Below are positions 63,885 through 64,000 of a DNA stretch of 64,000 nt, in pieces. The position numbers and the translations under genes were made by a program. Origin of the DNA: Bacteroidales bacterium (GTDB taxonomy: Bacteria > Bacteroidota > Bacteroidia > Bacteroidales > VadinHA17); the NCBI GenBank assembly GCA_016715075.1, contig JADKBK010000007.1:220508-284507 (forward strand), given 5' to 3'. A model generated the notes under the pieces. The model worked only from the letters and a program-made list of their open reading frames with translations. It was not told the origin of the DNA and ran no database searches. Within the stretch, counting starts at the first letter, position 1. The number at the start of each line of letters is the position of its first letter.

Positions 63885-64000
63885 GATTATTTCTACTCTA
63901 TTATTTCTTATGATGAAGAGCAAAGATTTTCATTACTAATTGGGATTGACAGGTAACAGAGTCCGCATTTTCTTTGCAGATGAATAATAATCATTAAACT

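Noticed and set aside
1..64000. CRISPR array, tRNA or rRNA genes, prophage
   Set aside because: No regularly spaced direct repeats, tRNA-like TpsiC arms, rRNA segments, integrase or phage structural genes were seen on either strand.

Overview
The window reads as an ordinary chromosomal segment of a member of the Bacteroidota (probably Bacteroidales-like, moderately AT-rich). The evidence is: Bacteroidetes-type promoter boxes (TAnnTTTG) ahead of several genes, many short lipoprotein signals, TlpA-type thioredoxin lipoproteins, an M56/BlaR1 protein carrying TonB C-terminal domains, outer-membrane beta-barrels next to ECF sigma factors, a LytTR-type membrane regulator, and a type IX secretion (T9SS) sorting domain. 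I see no rRNA, tRNA, CRISPR array, phage module or transposase gene.

Layout. 0.3-7 kb: Old Yellow Enzyme, then a BlaI/BlaR1-type regulatory pair followed by two TlpA-like proteins, the second frameshifted. 7.5-12.7 kb: a parallel beta-helix lipoprotein, an ECF sigma factor translationally coupled to a membrane-anchored beta-barrel protein, and two secreted proteins. 12.8-22 kb: acyl-CoA ligase, free-standing E2 acyltransferase domain, PRPP synthetase variant, a LytTR regulator cut off before its DNA-binding domain, YqaA, FNR-type reductase, ICMT-like methyltransferase and a DUF3754 protein, with repeat-rich spacers. 22-30 kb: a beta-barrel gene and a three-gene phosphorelay operon (PocR/multi-PAS kinase, single-domain receiver, hybrid kinase). 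30-45 kb: housekeeping and cell-envelope genes (exonuclease III, NlpC/P60, a TPM pair, methylglyoxal synthase, PBP1, M24 and S9 peptidases). 45.6-50.3 kb: a TPR-CHAT protein tail-to-tail with an anti-sigma/sigma pair. 50.5-59.6 kb: outer-membrane protein set, 5'-nucleotidase, a gene graveyard, a Tat-exported sugar-isomerase-like protein and a PQQ propeller. 60-64 kb: a T9SS-secreted fibronectin-type protein (frameshifted) and a hemerythrin/LuxR pair (LuxR frameshifted).

Two genome-scale points stand out. First, at least five genes are broken by single-base shifts, most easily placed in short homopolymers; assembly error must be excluded before calling them pseudogenes. Second, there is a separate layer of decay that single-base errors cannot explain: a thioredoxin with its active-site core deleted, a C-terminal scrap of a paralogue of the 44.4 kb gene, a glycosidase-like tail, and the LytTR truncation.

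The intergenic DNA carries two recurrent kinds of structure: CGCAAAG/CACAGAG repeats (two clear intergenic blocks, one with inverted-repeat ends, plus a related degraded block at 1-290), and five 13-nt hairpins with a 5-3-5 architecture and unrelated stem sequences. No defence system or biosynthetic cluster was recognised. The strongest candidates for something under-described are the CHAT/sigma/anti-sigma locus, the minus-strand TTAGG-repeat RNA with intrinsic terminator near 59.75 kb, and the hemerythrin/degenerate-receiver pair.
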